Shown in pieces: positions 21,076 to 29,539 of a DNA stretch of 38,346 bases. Numbering within the stretch: the first letter of the stretch is position 1; the number at the start of each line of letters is the position of its first letter. A program made the position numbers and the translations under genes. The stretch spans positions 1 to 38,346 of the forward strand of contig DAOUEM010000592.1 of assembly GCA_034430555.1 (NCBI GenBank), given 5' to 3'. The DNA comes from DAOTXK01 sp034430555. GTDB lineage: Bacteria; Chloroflexota; Anaerolineae; Aggregatilineales; Ch27. A model generated the notes under the pieces. It ran no database searches and was not told the origin of the DNA. It was given only the letters and a program-made list of their open reading frames with translations.

Positions 21076-22608
21076 TCAGCCGCCGGCCACCACCTGGATA
21101 AACGGCGCGACCTGCTGCACCAGGTGGCTCACCGACTGGCCCATCATGTCGAAGAAGGGCGTCGGGAACAGGCCGATCCAGAAGATCAGGATCACCAGCG
21201 GCACCAGCGCCGCCAGTTCCATCCAGGTGAGGGGCTGGTCGGCCAGTGCTTCGTTTTCCTTCTTATCCAGCGGCCCCATGTATATCTTCTGGAACATGTA
21301 CAGCAGGTAGATGGCCGCCATGATCACGCCCAGCGTGGCGAAGAAGACGAAGAAGAAGCCCAGCACCTGGCTGCCGAAAGCCCCCAGCAGAATGGTGAAC
21401 TCGCCCACGAAGCCGTTGAGGCCGGGCAGACCCATGCTGCTCAAGACGATGATCAGGCTGATCCCGCCGTAGAGCGGCAGGACCTTCCATATCCCGCCGA
21501 AGGCATTAAGCGCCTTGGTATGCCGTCGCTCGTAGAGCACGCCCACCAGGATAAACAACCCGCCCGTGCTGATGCCGTGGTTGACCATCTGCATGATGCC
21601 GCCCTGGATGCCGGCGCTGTTCAGGGCGAAGATGCCCAGCATCACGAAGCCCAGGTGGCTCACGCTGGAATAGGCGACCAGTTTCTTGGCGTCGTCCTGC
21701 CCGTAGGAGACCCACGCCCCGTAGATGATGCCGATCACGGCCAGGGTGGCCACCACCGGGGCGGCGTCGACGCTGGCCTGCGGGAACAAGGGCAGGTTAA
21801 AGCGCACGAAGCCGTAGGTGCCCATCTTCAGCAGGACGCCCGCCAGGATGACCGAGCCAGCCGTCGGGGCCTGCACGTGCGCGTCCGGCAGCCAGGAGTG
21901 CAGCGGCCAGATCGGCACTTTGATGGCGAAGGCGATGGCGAAGCCCAGGAAGAGCAGCATCTCCACGCCGGGCGCGTAGGCCAGCGCCCCGCTCTGCACC
22001 AGCGCCACCAGCTCCGGCACGGCGAAGGTGCCCGCCTGGTTGCCCAGGAACAGGATGGCCAGCAGCATCAGGATCGAGCCGGCCATGGTGTAGAGGAAGA
22101 ACTTGACGGCGGCGTACACCCGGTTCTCCGCGCCCCAGATGCCGATCAGGAAGTACATCGGGATCAGCGTGATCTCCCAGAAGATGTAAAACAGGAAGAG
22201 GTCCTGGGCGACAAAAACGCCGATCATGGCGAATTCCAGCAGCAGCATGAAGGCGTAATACAGCTTGATACGATCCGTGATCGCCTTGAAACTGATCAGC
22301 ACCGCCGGCGGCATGATCACGCCGGTCAGCAGCACCAGCAGGATGCTCAGCCCGTCCACGCCGACGTAATAACCGATGCCCCAGGCGGGTATCCAGCTAT
22401 AGAAGGTGACCTCCTGCAAAGCGGCGCTCTGGTAGTCCAGGGCCAGGGCCAGGAACACCGCCAGCACGAAGGTGATCACCGTGGTCGCCAGCGCCCCGTA
22501 GCGGATCCAGTCCTCGCGCTCCTTGGGGACGAGCAGCAGCAGGATCATGCCGACCAGCGGCGCAAAGAGCACGATGCTTGTGAGCGATATCGCGGTATTT
22601 TCCATCAT
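21076..22608 (-). CDS. nuoM: NADH-quinone oxidoreductase subunit M
   Basis: 510 residues, the normal length. A complex I membrane-arm subunit and one of the three antiporter-like proton channels. Signatures: LFYIFWEITLIPMYFLIGIWGAENR (conserved Glu of TM5), FAIKVPIWPLHSWLPDAHVQAPTAGSVILAGVLLKMGTYGFVRF, and KKLVAYSSVSHLGFVMLG. About 14 helices are visible. The start ATG at 22608 has AAGGA 7 nt upstream; a second ATG follows immediately. It lies 115 bp after the Uma2 gene, which separates it from nuoL, and is followed by CCGGCCAACCGG repeats and not by nuoN. It is probably still read from the upstream nuo transcript. Confidence 0.97.
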   Translation of the reverse strand: MMENTAISLTSIVLFAPLVGMILLLLVPKEREDWIRYGALATTVITFVLAVFLALALDYQSAALQEVTFYSWIPAWGIGYYVGVDGLSILLVLLTGVIMPPAVLISFKAITDRIKLYYAFMLLLEFAMIGVFVAQDLFLFYIFWEITLIPMYFLIGIWGAENRVYAAVKFFLYTMAGSILMLLAILFLGNQAGTFAVPELVALVQSGALAYAPGVEMLLFLGFAIAFAIKVPIWPLHSWLPDAHVQAPTAGSVILAGVLLKMGTYGFVRFNLPLFPQASVDAAPVVATLAVIGIIYGAWVSYGQDDAKKLVAYSSVSHLGFVMLGIFALNSAGIQGGIMQMVNHGISTGGLFILVGVLYERRHTKALNAFGGIWKVLPLYGGISLIIVLSSMGLPGLNGFVGEFTILLGAFGSQVLGFFFVFFATLGVIMAAIYLLYMFQKIYMGPLDKKENEALADQPLTWMELAALVPLVILIFWIGLFPTPFFDMMGQSVSHLVQQVAPFIQVVAGG

Positions 22609-22723
22609 TCAACGGTCCTTCGTATCAAAAAGGATACGGTTCGCTGCCGCCCCACCTGGCGCACACACGCCGGGACAGCACAGTTTATTTTCCGGTTTAC
22701 GGGCCAGAGCAGCCCCTTACCCG

Positions 22724-23311
22724 TTAATCTTCCACGTCCGGCAGGGCGAACAGGTCCGCCACGGCCAGCTTCAGGCCAGGGAACAGCGCTTCCGCCGAGA
22801 TCGTATCGGCGGCCCGGAATGTCTGGACTGCCGCGGCCTCGCGGCGGTAGCAGTGCACTTCCTGCTGCGCCGGGTACACCAGCCAGACCTGCGCCGTACC
22901 TGCTTCAAAATAAGTTCGCACCTTCGCCAGCATCTCCAGGGCACTGTCCTCCGGCGAAAGCACCTCGACCGCCAGGTCCGGCGCGCCGGCGAAAGGCCGT
23001 GCCAGGTCGTCGCCCGCCGGCAGCCGCCCCTTGCGGATAAACGACGCATCCGGGATGCGCGTCTGGCGGATGCCCATCTGCGGGTCTTCGTCCAACACGT
23101 AAATCAGGCTGTCGCCCATGACGTAGCCCAGCCGGTGTTCGGCAGCATAGGCATAAAGCGCCCGGTAGACGCTACCGGCCACCAGCGCGTGCAGCAGTCC
23201 GACTGGCGTCATGGGGACCCCCTCGCCATCGATCACCTCCACGCGCCCATCCGCCGCGTTCAAGCGCAGCAGGTCTGCTTCGGTGATGGGCGATGTGCGC
23301 AGGACAGCCAT
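22724..23311 (-). CDS. Uma2-family (DUF820) PD-(D/E)xK nuclease-like protein
   Basis: 195 residues. The family signature is complete: RVEVIDGEGVPMTPVGLLHALVAGSVYRAL at the N-terminus, RIPDASFIRKGRLP, then PDLAVEVLSPEDSALEMLAKVRTYFEAGTAQVWLVYPAQQEV. It contains the (P)D, E-V and K residues of the restriction-endonuclease fold (about D112, E116, K130). Uma2 proteins abound in cyanobacteria and Chloroflexota, often in many copies; their substrate is not established. This copy begins 22 bp after the nuoL stop and ends 115 bp before nuoM, in the same direction, so it is embedded in the complex I operon. This is an insertion into the usual L-M gap and shows no visible relation to respiration. Confidence 0.93.
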   Translation of the reverse strand: MAVLRTSPITEADLLRLNAADGRVEVIDGEGVPMTPVGLLHALVAGSVYRALYAYAAEHRLGYVMGDSLIYVLDEDPQMGIRQTRIPDASFIRKGRLPAGDDLARPFAGAPDLAVEVLSPEDSALEMLAKVRTYFEAGTAQVWLVYPAQQEVHCYRREAAAVQTFRAADTISAEALFPGLKLAVADLFALPDVED

Positions 23312-23333
23312 ACTGTTTTCTCGTTCGCCTCGT

Positions 23334-25769
23334 CTACAGCCCCAACAATTCCGACAGCAGCGGCGCCACCAGCAGCAGCACCACCAGCAGCGCGCCGAAC
23401 AAGACGCTCAGCGCATAGACGCGCACGTAACCGGTCTGCGAGCGGCGCAGCCGTCCCGCGATCCACTGCACCAGCCGCCCCACCCCGTTGACCGCGCCGT
23501 CGATCAGGCCCAGCTCTACCGGCGTGGTCAGCAGGCGCGTCGCGCCCTGGTAAGCCTCATAGAGCACCGTCTCGTGGAAGAAGTCGTGCCAGAAGGCCCA
23601 GTCCAGCTTTTCCGCCAGCCAGCGGGCCGCCCGGTTGAAGGGCTGCTCCAGGTAATGGTCGTAACCCTCGTCCCAGTTGAGCTTGGCGTTGGCCAGGGCG
23701 AACATGCCCGCCGTCTGCGGCGCGACCTCCAGCGGGTCCTTGTCGCCGTCGACGACCGGCCGCCTGCCGTAGATGCTGCCCGCCAGGAAGAAGGCCGCCA
23801 GCCCGCCCCCCACGGCGATAAAGGCCAGCAGCATCTGCGCCTCGCCGGCGTGGGCGTAGGGCACGGCGTGCTCCAGCCAGCTCGTGAACTGGTGCAGCGG
23901 GAAGATCGGGTCTGCCACCCAGAAGCCGCCGGGGATATTGATAAACCCGATCAATATCGTGCCGAGGGCCAGCACGACCAGCACGCGCGTCATGGCCGGG
24001 TAGCCGTAAGCGCGCTCGCCGGTGTACTTGGCCGCTTCCGTGCGCGGCTCGCCCAAAAAGACCATCCACACCTGCCGGCCCATGTAAAAGGCGGTGAACA
24101 GCGCCGCGATGAACAGCAGGCCGAAGGCGATGTAGCCTTCCAGCCGGCCATCCAGGAAGCCGACCACCAGCGCGTCGGCCAGGATTTCGTCCTTGGACCA
24201 GAACCCGGCCAGCGGGAAGATACCCGCCAGGGCCAGCATGCCCACCATGTACGTCCAGAAGGTGCGGGGCATGGTCTTGCGCAGGCCGCCCATGTTGCGC
24301 ATGTCCTGCGGGTTGAAGATTTCGGCTTCATCCTCATGATGCCCGTCATGATCGTGGCCGTGCTGGTCGTGCACCTGATGGTGCCCGTGTTCCATGGCAT
24401 GGATGACCACGCCGCTGCCCAGGAACAACAGCGCCTTGAAGAAGGCGTGTGTCACCAGGTGGAACATGGCCGCCCCGTAGGCGCCCAGGCCCGCCGCCGC
24501 CACCATGAACCCCAACTGGCTGACCGTGCTGTAGGCCAGCACCTTCTTGATGTCCCACTGCCCCAGGGCGATAAACCCGCCGACCAGGGCCGTGAACGTG
24601 CCGACCAGCGTCACCACCGCGCTGCTGAAGGGCACGGCATGGTAAAACACGTTGGCCCGCACGATCAAATAGACGCCGGCGGTGACCATCGTGGCGGCGT
24701 GAATGAACGCGCTCACCGGGGTCGGGCCGGCCATGGCGTCTGGCAGCCACACGAACAGCGGAATCTGGGCGCTCTTGCCGGTCACGCCCATCAGGAAAAA
24801 CAGCGTGATAATCGTCAGCACCGTCTCAATCGGCAGGGAGAACGGCCCGAACTGCACCTCGGCCCCCTCGGCCAGCATCAGCTCCGCCTGGTTGAAGACG
24901 CCGGTCGTCGCGGCCAACGGGGCCGCGGCCAACGGGGCCGCAGCTAACGGGGCCGCGGCTAACGGGGCCGCGGCTAACGGGGCATCCAGCGCTTCGCCCT
25001 CGCCTTCGCCTTCAGCAGCCTCGCCCTCGACGACGACGGCGCCTGCCGGGTGCCCCTCCTCGGCGTGGGCCGGCATGATGGGCAGCTCGTTCGGCTTGTA
25101 GAAATCCAGCGTGCCGAAGGTCCAGAAGGTCAGGAAGATGCCGATCAGCAGGCCGAAGTCGCCGATACGGTTGACGATAAACGCCTTGCGCCCGGCGATG
25201 GAATTCTTCCAGCCTTCCGTGCCGTATTTGGCCCGCTCTGCCGGGTCGATGGCGGCCTGTTTTTTGGTCCACCAGAAGCTGATCAGCAGGTAGCTGCACA
25301 GGCCGACGCCCTCCCAGCCGACGAACATCACCAGGAAGTTGTTGCCGGTCACCAGCAGCAGCATGAAGACCAGGAACAGGTTCATGTAGACGAAAAAGCG
25401 GGGGTACATCTCGTCGCCGTGCATGTAGCCGGTGGAGTAAAAGTGGATCAGCGAGCCGACGCCGGAGACGACCAGCATCATGGTCACGCTGAGCGTATCC
25501 ACCCGGAACTGCCAGGGGATGCTCACCGCCGCCGCCGGGATGTCGATCCAGTCCGGCAGCAGGGGCAGCTCCACCACGAACGGCTGGAAGCCGCCGTTGG
25601 CCAGGGTCATCCACTGTAAGAGGGCCACCACGAAGGCGGTCAGGGCCGCCCCGCAGGCCACGAAACCCACACCGCGCTCGCCCAACTGCCGCCCGATCAG
25701 CAGGTTGATGATCAGGCCGATCAACGGGGCAAAAACGACCAGGGGGACCAGTTGCGGGAAGTTTTCCAT
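23334..25769 (-). CDS. nuoL: NADH-quinone oxidoreductase subunit L, enlarged
   Basis: 811 residues against the usual 600-650. NuoL is the distal proton-channel subunit of complex I, carrying the long lateral helix. Core signatures are present: FVGWEGVGLCSYLLISFWW, KSAQIPLFVWLPDAMAGPTPVSAFIHAATMVTAGVYLI and KKVLAYSTVSQLGFM; the C-terminal amphipathic region and last helix are also there. Two additions stand out. Residues 231-290 form an acidic and then PLAAA-repeat insert (five copies of a 15-bp unit, 24906-24980). Residues 457-479 form a His-rich stretch (10 His in 22 residues, HAMEHGHHQVHDQHGHDH) just before NPQDMRNMGGLRK. The insert follows FWTFGTLDFYKPNELP, where other NuoL proteins have a short loop. 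Start ATG 25769. The gap from nuoK is 108 bp and holds a palindrome (25840-25860). Confidence 0.96.
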   Translation of the reverse strand: MENFPQLVPLVVFAPLIGLIINLLIGRQLGERGVGFVACGAALTAFVVALLQWMTLANGGFQPFVVELPLLPDWIDIPAAAVSIPWQFRVDTLSVTMMLVVSGVGSLIHFYSTGYMHGDEMYPRFFVYMNLFLVFMLLLVTGNNFLVMFVGWEGVGLCSYLLISFWWTKKQAAIDPAERAKYGTEGWKNSIAGRKAFIVNRIGDFGLLIGIFLTFWTFGTLDFYKPNELPIMPAHAEEGHPAGAVVVEGEAAEGEGEGEALDAPLAAAPLAAAPLAAAPLAAAPLAATTGVFNQAELMLAEGAEVQFGPFSLPIETVLTIITLFFLMGVTGKSAQIPLFVWLPDAMAGPTPVSAFIHAATMVTAGVYLIVRANVFYHAVPFSSAVVTLVGTFTALVGGFIALGQWDIKKVLAYSTVSQLGFMVAAAGLGAYGAAMFHLVTHAFFKALLFLGSGVVIHAMEHGHHQVHDQHGHDHDGHHEDEAEIFNPQDMRNMGGLRKTMPRTFWTYMVGMLALAGIFPLAGFWSKDEILADALVVGFLDGRLEGYIAFGLLFIAALFTAFYMGRQVWMVFLGEPRTEAAKYTGERAYGYPAMTRVLVVLALGTILIGFINIPGGFWVADPIFPLHQFTSWLEHAVPYAHAGEAQMLLAFIAVGGGLAAFFLAGSIYGRRPVVDGDKDPLEVAPQTAGMFALANAKLNWDEGYDHYLEQPFNRAARWLAEKLDWAFWHDFFHETVLYEAYQGATRLLTTPVELGLIDGAVNGVGRLVQWIAGRLRRSQTGYVRVYALSVLFGALLVVLLLVAPLLSELLGL
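24906..24980. repeat. 15-bp coding minisatellite in nuoL
   Basis: Five tandem 15-bp units read on the plus strand as AACGGGGCCGCGGCC with C/T and G/A changes at two positions. On the minus strand they encode PLAAA repeats (the last PLAAT), residues 264-288. Confidence 0.95.
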
Positions 25770-25839
25770 AAAAACAGACCTATCGCGTGTTCAGGCGCGG
25801 CGCATTACAGGTGCATGACAGGGCCGGGCGCGGCCCGGT

Positions 25840-25860
25840 GGGCGACCTGCCGGGTCGCCC
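25840..25860. repeat. Dispersed palindrome between nuoK and nuoL
   Basis: GGGCGACC - TGCCG - GGTCGCCC, 8-bp perfect arms. It resembles the GGACGACC/GGTCGTCC copies with a paired A-T to G-C exchange. Confidence 0.85.
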
Positions 25861-25877
25861 CTTGGGAGACGTGTGCC

Positions 25878-26195
25878 TTAGCCATCCATCTGGTGCAGGT
25901 CGTCCACGTTGATGCTGTGTTTGGTGCGGAAGATGGCGACGATCAGCGCCAGGCCGACCGCGACTTCCGCCGCCGCCACCGTCATCACGAAAAAGACGAA
26001 CACCTGCCCGTCGACCTGGCCCCACTGCCGCCCGAAGGCGACCAGTGCCAGGTTGCCGGCGTTGAGCATCAGCTCCACCGACATGAACACCAGGATCGCG
26101 TTGCGGCGCAACAGCACGCCCAGCGCGCCCATCACGAAGAGCACGGCGCTCAACATGACGTACAGGTCGGTGGGCACAAAGACCGTTGGTTCCAT
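25878..26195 (-). CDS. nuoK: NADH-quinone oxidoreductase subunit K
   Basis: 105 residues, three membrane helices. The two helix-buried glutamates essential in the family are present at E41 (FMSVELMLNAGNLAL) and E77 (VAAAEVAVGLALIVAIF). NuoK links the quinone-site region to the antiporter subunits and passes protons through its acidic axis. Length and sequence are standard. The start ATG at 26195 is 14 bp past the nuoJ stop, with GGGGA between as RBS, so J and K are tightly coupled. Nothing unusual is inside the protein. Confidence 0.97.
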   Translation of the reverse strand: MEPTVFVPTDLYVMLSAVLFVMGALGVLLRRNAILVFMSVELMLNAGNLALVAFGRQWGQVDGQVFVFFVMTVAAAEVAVGLALIVAIFRTKHSINVDDLHQMDG

Positions 26196-26209
26196 AAATG
26201 TGTGTCCCC

Positions 26210-27472
26210 TTACTTGCCCGGCTCCGAAACCGCCGAATCGACAGCGGTTGCATCGCCTGCACCCATGTCGCTGACCTGCGCGGCGGCAGCCTGCGGCCCG
26301 ACCAGCGGACGGCGTACGATCCGGCGGCGCGGACTGTGCTCGGCCTGCATTTCGCGGTGGGTCAGCACGATCGCGCCCACCATCGCTACCAGCAGCAGGA
26401 TGGCGACCAGCTCAAAGGGCAGCAAATAGGTGGTGAACAGCGCCCCGCCGACCTGCTGCGGGCTGCCGTAAAGAGGCAGCATCGCGGCCTCGAAGCGCAG
26501 CGGCACGACGCGCGTCTCGCCGGAGGCCAGCGCTTCCGGCGCGGGGATCAGCAGGTTGTTGGTGCCGGCTTCCAGCTCCAGGCCGCGGTACACCAGGACC
26601 GGCGCCTCGTCCCCGCCCACGAACACCTGGACGTTCACCGGCGCATCCCGGTCCCACAGCAGCGTCTCGACCGGCTCGCCGTAGCCGGCGTTGTCGATCA
26701 GCACCGTGCTGTCGTCTTCCACCGATTCCAGGCCGGGGTCGACCAGCTTGATCGTCTCTTCGTCAAAAGCGGGCAGGCCGTGCAGCAGCGTCAGGCGCGG
26801 CACGTCGTCCTGGCTGGGGGCCAGGTTTTCGTGCAACTGCACGACCGGGAAATTACCGTTCGCGCCCAGCACGACCAGGCTCACCACGTCCCCTTCCGTC
26901 AGGATCAGGTTATCGAGCATGGCCGGTGAATCGACATTCGGGTCCGCCCCGGCGGGGAAGCCGCTGATGCTGTACTCGCCCGGTTCCAGCCGAGAATACT
27001 CGGTGGCTTCCCGGAAGTCCACGTCGGCCACGAACAACTGATTGGCGAGGTAAATGTCGACCGGCGGCGCGTCGGCAGCGTGGATCACGCGCACCTGCGG
27101 CAGCACCGGCGCACCGGCCATCAGGTTGATCTCGCCGCCGGCGATGGCGGCGCCCGCCGTCACCAGGAAGATCAGGGCTAGAATCAGCGCGGCGCGCGGC
27201 AGCCAGCGATACGGCCCAGGGCCGGGTTCGATGCGCTCCGCCCCCAGCATCATGATCACGAAGAGGAACAGCACCATGATCGCCCCGGCGTACACCGCGA
27301 TCTGCACCAGCGCGATAAAGGGCGCGCCCAGCGTGAGGAAAAAGAAGGCCACGCACACGAAATTCAGCACCAGGAACATCGCGCTGTGCACGGCGTTCTG
27401 GCTGATGAGCATGAACGCCGCCGACAGGATGGCGATGCCGCCGACGATCAAAAAGACGATGACTGCCGTCAT
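26210..27472 (-). CDS. nuoJ: NADH-quinone oxidoreductase subunit J with inserted DUF4397 domain
   Basis: 420 residues, about twice the usual 165-220. The NuoJ core is complete: helices at 2-22, 29-49, 52-77 (VYAGAIMVLFLFVIMML-type helix) and 92-112, and the last helix with GGALFTTYLLPFELVAILLLVAMVGAIVL at 342-370. Between helices 4 and 5, residues about 120-320 form a foreign soluble domain: VRVIHAADAPPVDIYLANQLFVADVDFREATEYSRLEPGEYSISGFPAG, later LTEGDVVSLVVLG and a second, weaker unit starting VPRLTLLHGLPAF. This is the DUF4397 pattern (VRVVHASPDAPAVDVY...YxxLPAGxY), normally found in exported proteins. The loop faces the periplasm in known complex I. The C-terminal tail is cytosolic, basic and then Ala-rich. 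Start ATG 27472 (AGGA 9 nt upstream). The ligase gene and 205 bp without a clear promoter precede it. Confidence 0.95.
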   Translation of the reverse strand: MTAVIVFLIVGGIAILSAAFMLISQNAVHSAMFLVLNFVCVAFFFLTLGAPFIALVQIAVYAGAIMVLFLFVIMMLGAERIEPGPGPYRWLPRAALILALIFLVTAGAAIAGGEINLMAGAPVLPQVRVIHAADAPPVDIYLANQLFVADVDFREATEYSRLEPGEYSISGFPAGADPNVDSPAMLDNLILTEGDVVSLVVLGANGNFPVVQLHENLAPSQDDVPRLTLLHGLPAFDEETIKLVDPGLESVEDDSTVLIDNAGYGEPVETLLWDRDAPVNVQVFVGGDEAPVLVYRGLELEAGTNNLLIPAPEALASGETRVVPLRFEAAMLPLYGSPQQVGGALFTTYLLPFELVAILLLVAMVGAIVLTHREMQAEHSPRRRIVRRPLVGPQAAAAQVSDMGAGDATAVDSAVSEPGK

Positions 27473-27677
27473 GGATTTTATCCTGAGCGAATACGGATTA
27501 GACTTGTGCAGTTTAGCGCAAATAGCGCCAAACGTCCAACGTTTACCGCCGACGATCGATGTGAAAATTGGTGCTCAGTTTTTGCTCATGAGTCGGCAGC
27601 TTTCAGCCGTCAGTCTTCAGCAAAATCAGGTTCCGGCGGTCGTTCGTCACCATCCGCAGGCCGCTAACCGCAGGCCG

Positions 27678-28781
27678 CTACCCAGCCTGCGTCGGCAGGT
27701 TGAGCCGGGCGACGGCGTGATCCACGATGGTATTGACCAGCGCTTCGTAGGTCCAGCCGGCGGCCCTGGCCTGGATGCACAGGTCGCTGTAACTGGGATT
27801 CAGGCCTGGCAGCGGGTTGACCTCCAGGATGTAGGGCTTGTCGCCGTTTTCCTCGTCCAGGCGGAAGTCCACGCGGGCCACGTCCTTGCAGCCCGTCACC
27901 CGGAAGACGGCCGCCGCCAGCAGCTGCAACTCCTGCTCCAAGGCCGGGTCCAGCGGGGCCGGGCACACGTAAAACAGCTCGTTGTCGGCCCACTCCACCT
28001 TCATCCGGTTGGTATACAGGTCGCCCTCCGTCGATTCCACCACCCCGGTATTGATCTCCAGCGGCGGGAAGAAGGTCAGCCCCTCCGGCAGCACGTTGGG
28101 CGCGGTGTGATCGCTGACCCGGCGCGCCACCGGCGGCGTGATGTTGCCCAGCATCCCGACCGTGATCTCGCGCCCCTTGATGTAGTGCTCCACCAGGATC
28201 GGCTGCCGGTAGCGGTCCAGCTGCCGGCTCACCTGGACGTATAACTGCTCGACGGTGGTGACCACGCTCTCCGCGCTGACGCCCATGCTGGTGCCTTCCC
28301 GGCTGGGCTTGACGAACATCGGGAAGCGCAGCTCCTCGTCGTCGTCGAGCAGGTCCTGGTCCAGCGGTTCGTCCGCCTGGTCGAAGACCTGGAACTCCGG
28401 CGTCGGCAGGCCGTGATACCACAGGACGCGCTTGGTCATCGGCTTGTCCAGCGCCAGGGCCAGCGTCATCACCTTGCTGCCGGTATAGGGCAGCCGCAGC
28501 ATCTCCAGGATGGCCGGGATTTGCGCCTCGCGGCCATCGCCAAAGTGACCCTCCGCGATGTTAAAACACAGATCGGGCTTGACAGCCAACAACCGCGCCA
28601 CCAGGTCAAAGGGGGGCAGGATGTTCGCTTCCAAAAACTCGACCTGGTGGCCGCGCGATTGCAGCGCAGCGACCAGGCCCTCGATCGTCTTCGGACTGTC
28701 GAGGTCGTCCCACTGGTCCTCGGACATCCCGTCCCAGGTGGGGGCGTTCCGCTTGAGGTTTGCCAATACAGCAATGCGCAT
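27678..28781 (-). CDS. ATP-grasp ligase of the D-alanine-D-alanine ligase family
   Basis: 367 residues from ATG 28781 (MRIAVLANLKRN); an upstream in-frame start adds 13 residues and cannot be excluded, because the AAAGGAGG lies 14 nt before 28781. The three-lobed ATP-grasp layout is visible: an N-terminal lobe with DLCFNIAEGHFGDGREAQIPAILEMLRLPYTGS, then FPMFVKPSREGTSMGVSAESVV, ILVEHYIKGREITVGMLGN, and the metal-binding DVARVDFRLDEENGDKPYILEVNPLPGLNPSYSDL. The fold joins carboxylates to amines with ATP; D-Ala-D-Ala formation for cell wall is the textbook member, but this divergent form (FNIAEG, not the E-x-G-x of Ddl) may act on another substrate. It lies between nuoI and nuoJ, behind its own upstream terminator (28878-28903), so it probably has a separate or read-through transcript. 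It is not a known part of complex I. Confidence 0.85.
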   Translation of the reverse strand: MRIAVLANLKRNAPTWDGMSEDQWDDLDSPKTIEGLVAALQSRGHQVEFLEANILPPFDLVARLLAVKPDLCFNIAEGHFGDGREAQIPAILEMLRLPYTGSKVMTLALALDKPMTKRVLWYHGLPTPEFQVFDQADEPLDQDLLDDDEELRFPMFVKPSREGTSMGVSAESVVTTVEQLYVQVSRQLDRYRQPILVEHYIKGREITVGMLGNITPPVARRVSDHTAPNVLPEGLTFFPPLEINTGVVESTEGDLYTNRMKVEWADNELFYVCPAPLDPALEQELQLLAAAVFRVTGCKDVARVDFRLDEENGDKPYILEVNPLPGLNPSYSDLCIQARAAGWTYEALVNTIVDHAVARLNLPTQAG

Positions 28782-28877
28782 CTCTGGCTCTCTAGGGCCT
28801 CCTTTAGCCATCTTTACCAAACCGTGCGTACAAGGTCCAGCGAAATATCAGTAAAGAGTCTTCACTTGTTCAGGCAC

Positions 28878-28903
28878 AAAAATCCGGCCCCGCTGCTGCC
28901 GGA
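28878..28903 (-). terminator. Intrinsic terminator after nuoI
   Basis: Minus strand TCCGGC (28898-28903) / GCCGGA (28883-28888), 9-nt loop, then TTTTT (28878-28882). It lies 18 bp past the nuoI stop and would cut the nuo operon between I and the ligase gene. Confidence 0.65.
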
Positions 28904-28920
28904 GCCAGCGTCCAACAGGC

Positions 28921-29415
28921 TTACAGCGGGTTCTGCATATCCGGGATGGAACGCGTGAACACGCCCGGCTCGACCTTCTGCGGCGTATCGGGCTTGCTGG
29001 GAGGCGGCGCGTCGAGCAGCTCCGTCTTGGTATAGATGGCGTCGCGCCGGTTGGTGAAGCTCAGCCGGTGCTCGTGCTCCAGGACGATGGCCTCGGTCGG
29101 GCAGGCATCCTCGCAGTAGCCGCAAAAGATGCAGCGCAGCAGGTTGATCTCGTAGGTTTTGGCGTAGCGCTCGCCGGGGCTGTAGCGCGCGTCGTCGGTG
29201 TTTTCGGCGGCCTCCACCCAGATGGCGTCCGCCGGGCAGGCGGCCGCGCACAGCGCACAGCCGATGCACTTCTCCAGGCCGTTGTCGTAGCGCTTGAGCG
29301 CGTGACGGCCCTTGTAACGCTCCCGGAAGGGGCGCTCCTCCTCCGGGTACTGGTAGGTCGGCGGCTCCTGGAACAGGAACTTGAGTGTAGTGGCAAATCC
29401 GCGCAGGACGTTCAT
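28921..29415 (-). CDS. nuoI: NADH-quinone oxidoreductase subunit I
   Basis: 164 residues. Two 4Fe-4S ferredoxin motifs carry the N6a and N6b clusters: CIGCALCAAACP (C50, C53, C56, C60) and CIFCGYCEDACP (C95, C98, C101, C105). The N-terminal amphipathic helix (LRGFATTLKFLF) fits the membrane-contact helix of the family. NuoI passes electrons from NuoG side clusters to the N2 cluster near quinone. Length is normal, with a Pro-rich C-terminal extension (DAPPPSKPDTPQKVEPGVF). RBS AAGGAAGG precedes the ATG at 29415. It follows nuoH by 124 bp and is followed by a terminator. Confidence 0.97.
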   Translation of the reverse strand: MNVLRGFATTLKFLFQEPPTYQYPEEERPFRERYKGRHALKRYDNGLEKCIGCALCAAACPADAIWVEAAENTDDARYSPGERYAKTYEINLLRCIFCGYCEDACPTEAIVLEHEHRLSFTNRRDAIYTKTELLDAPPPSKPDTPQKVEPGVFTRSIPDMQNPL

Positions 29416-29539
29416 GATTGATGTTCCTTCCTTAAAGCTGTTCCAACAAACCTCTCAATGATGGTCGCGCCGGGCTGATTGCAGCGGGCGGACGTATGGG
29501 TCATGGGTCCTCCCTGCCGGCGTTTATGCTCAGGATTGG

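Noticed and set aside
21016..24947. Two long plus-strand frames opposite nuoM/Uma2/nuoL
   Set aside because: Low-complexity shadows of conserved complex I genes.
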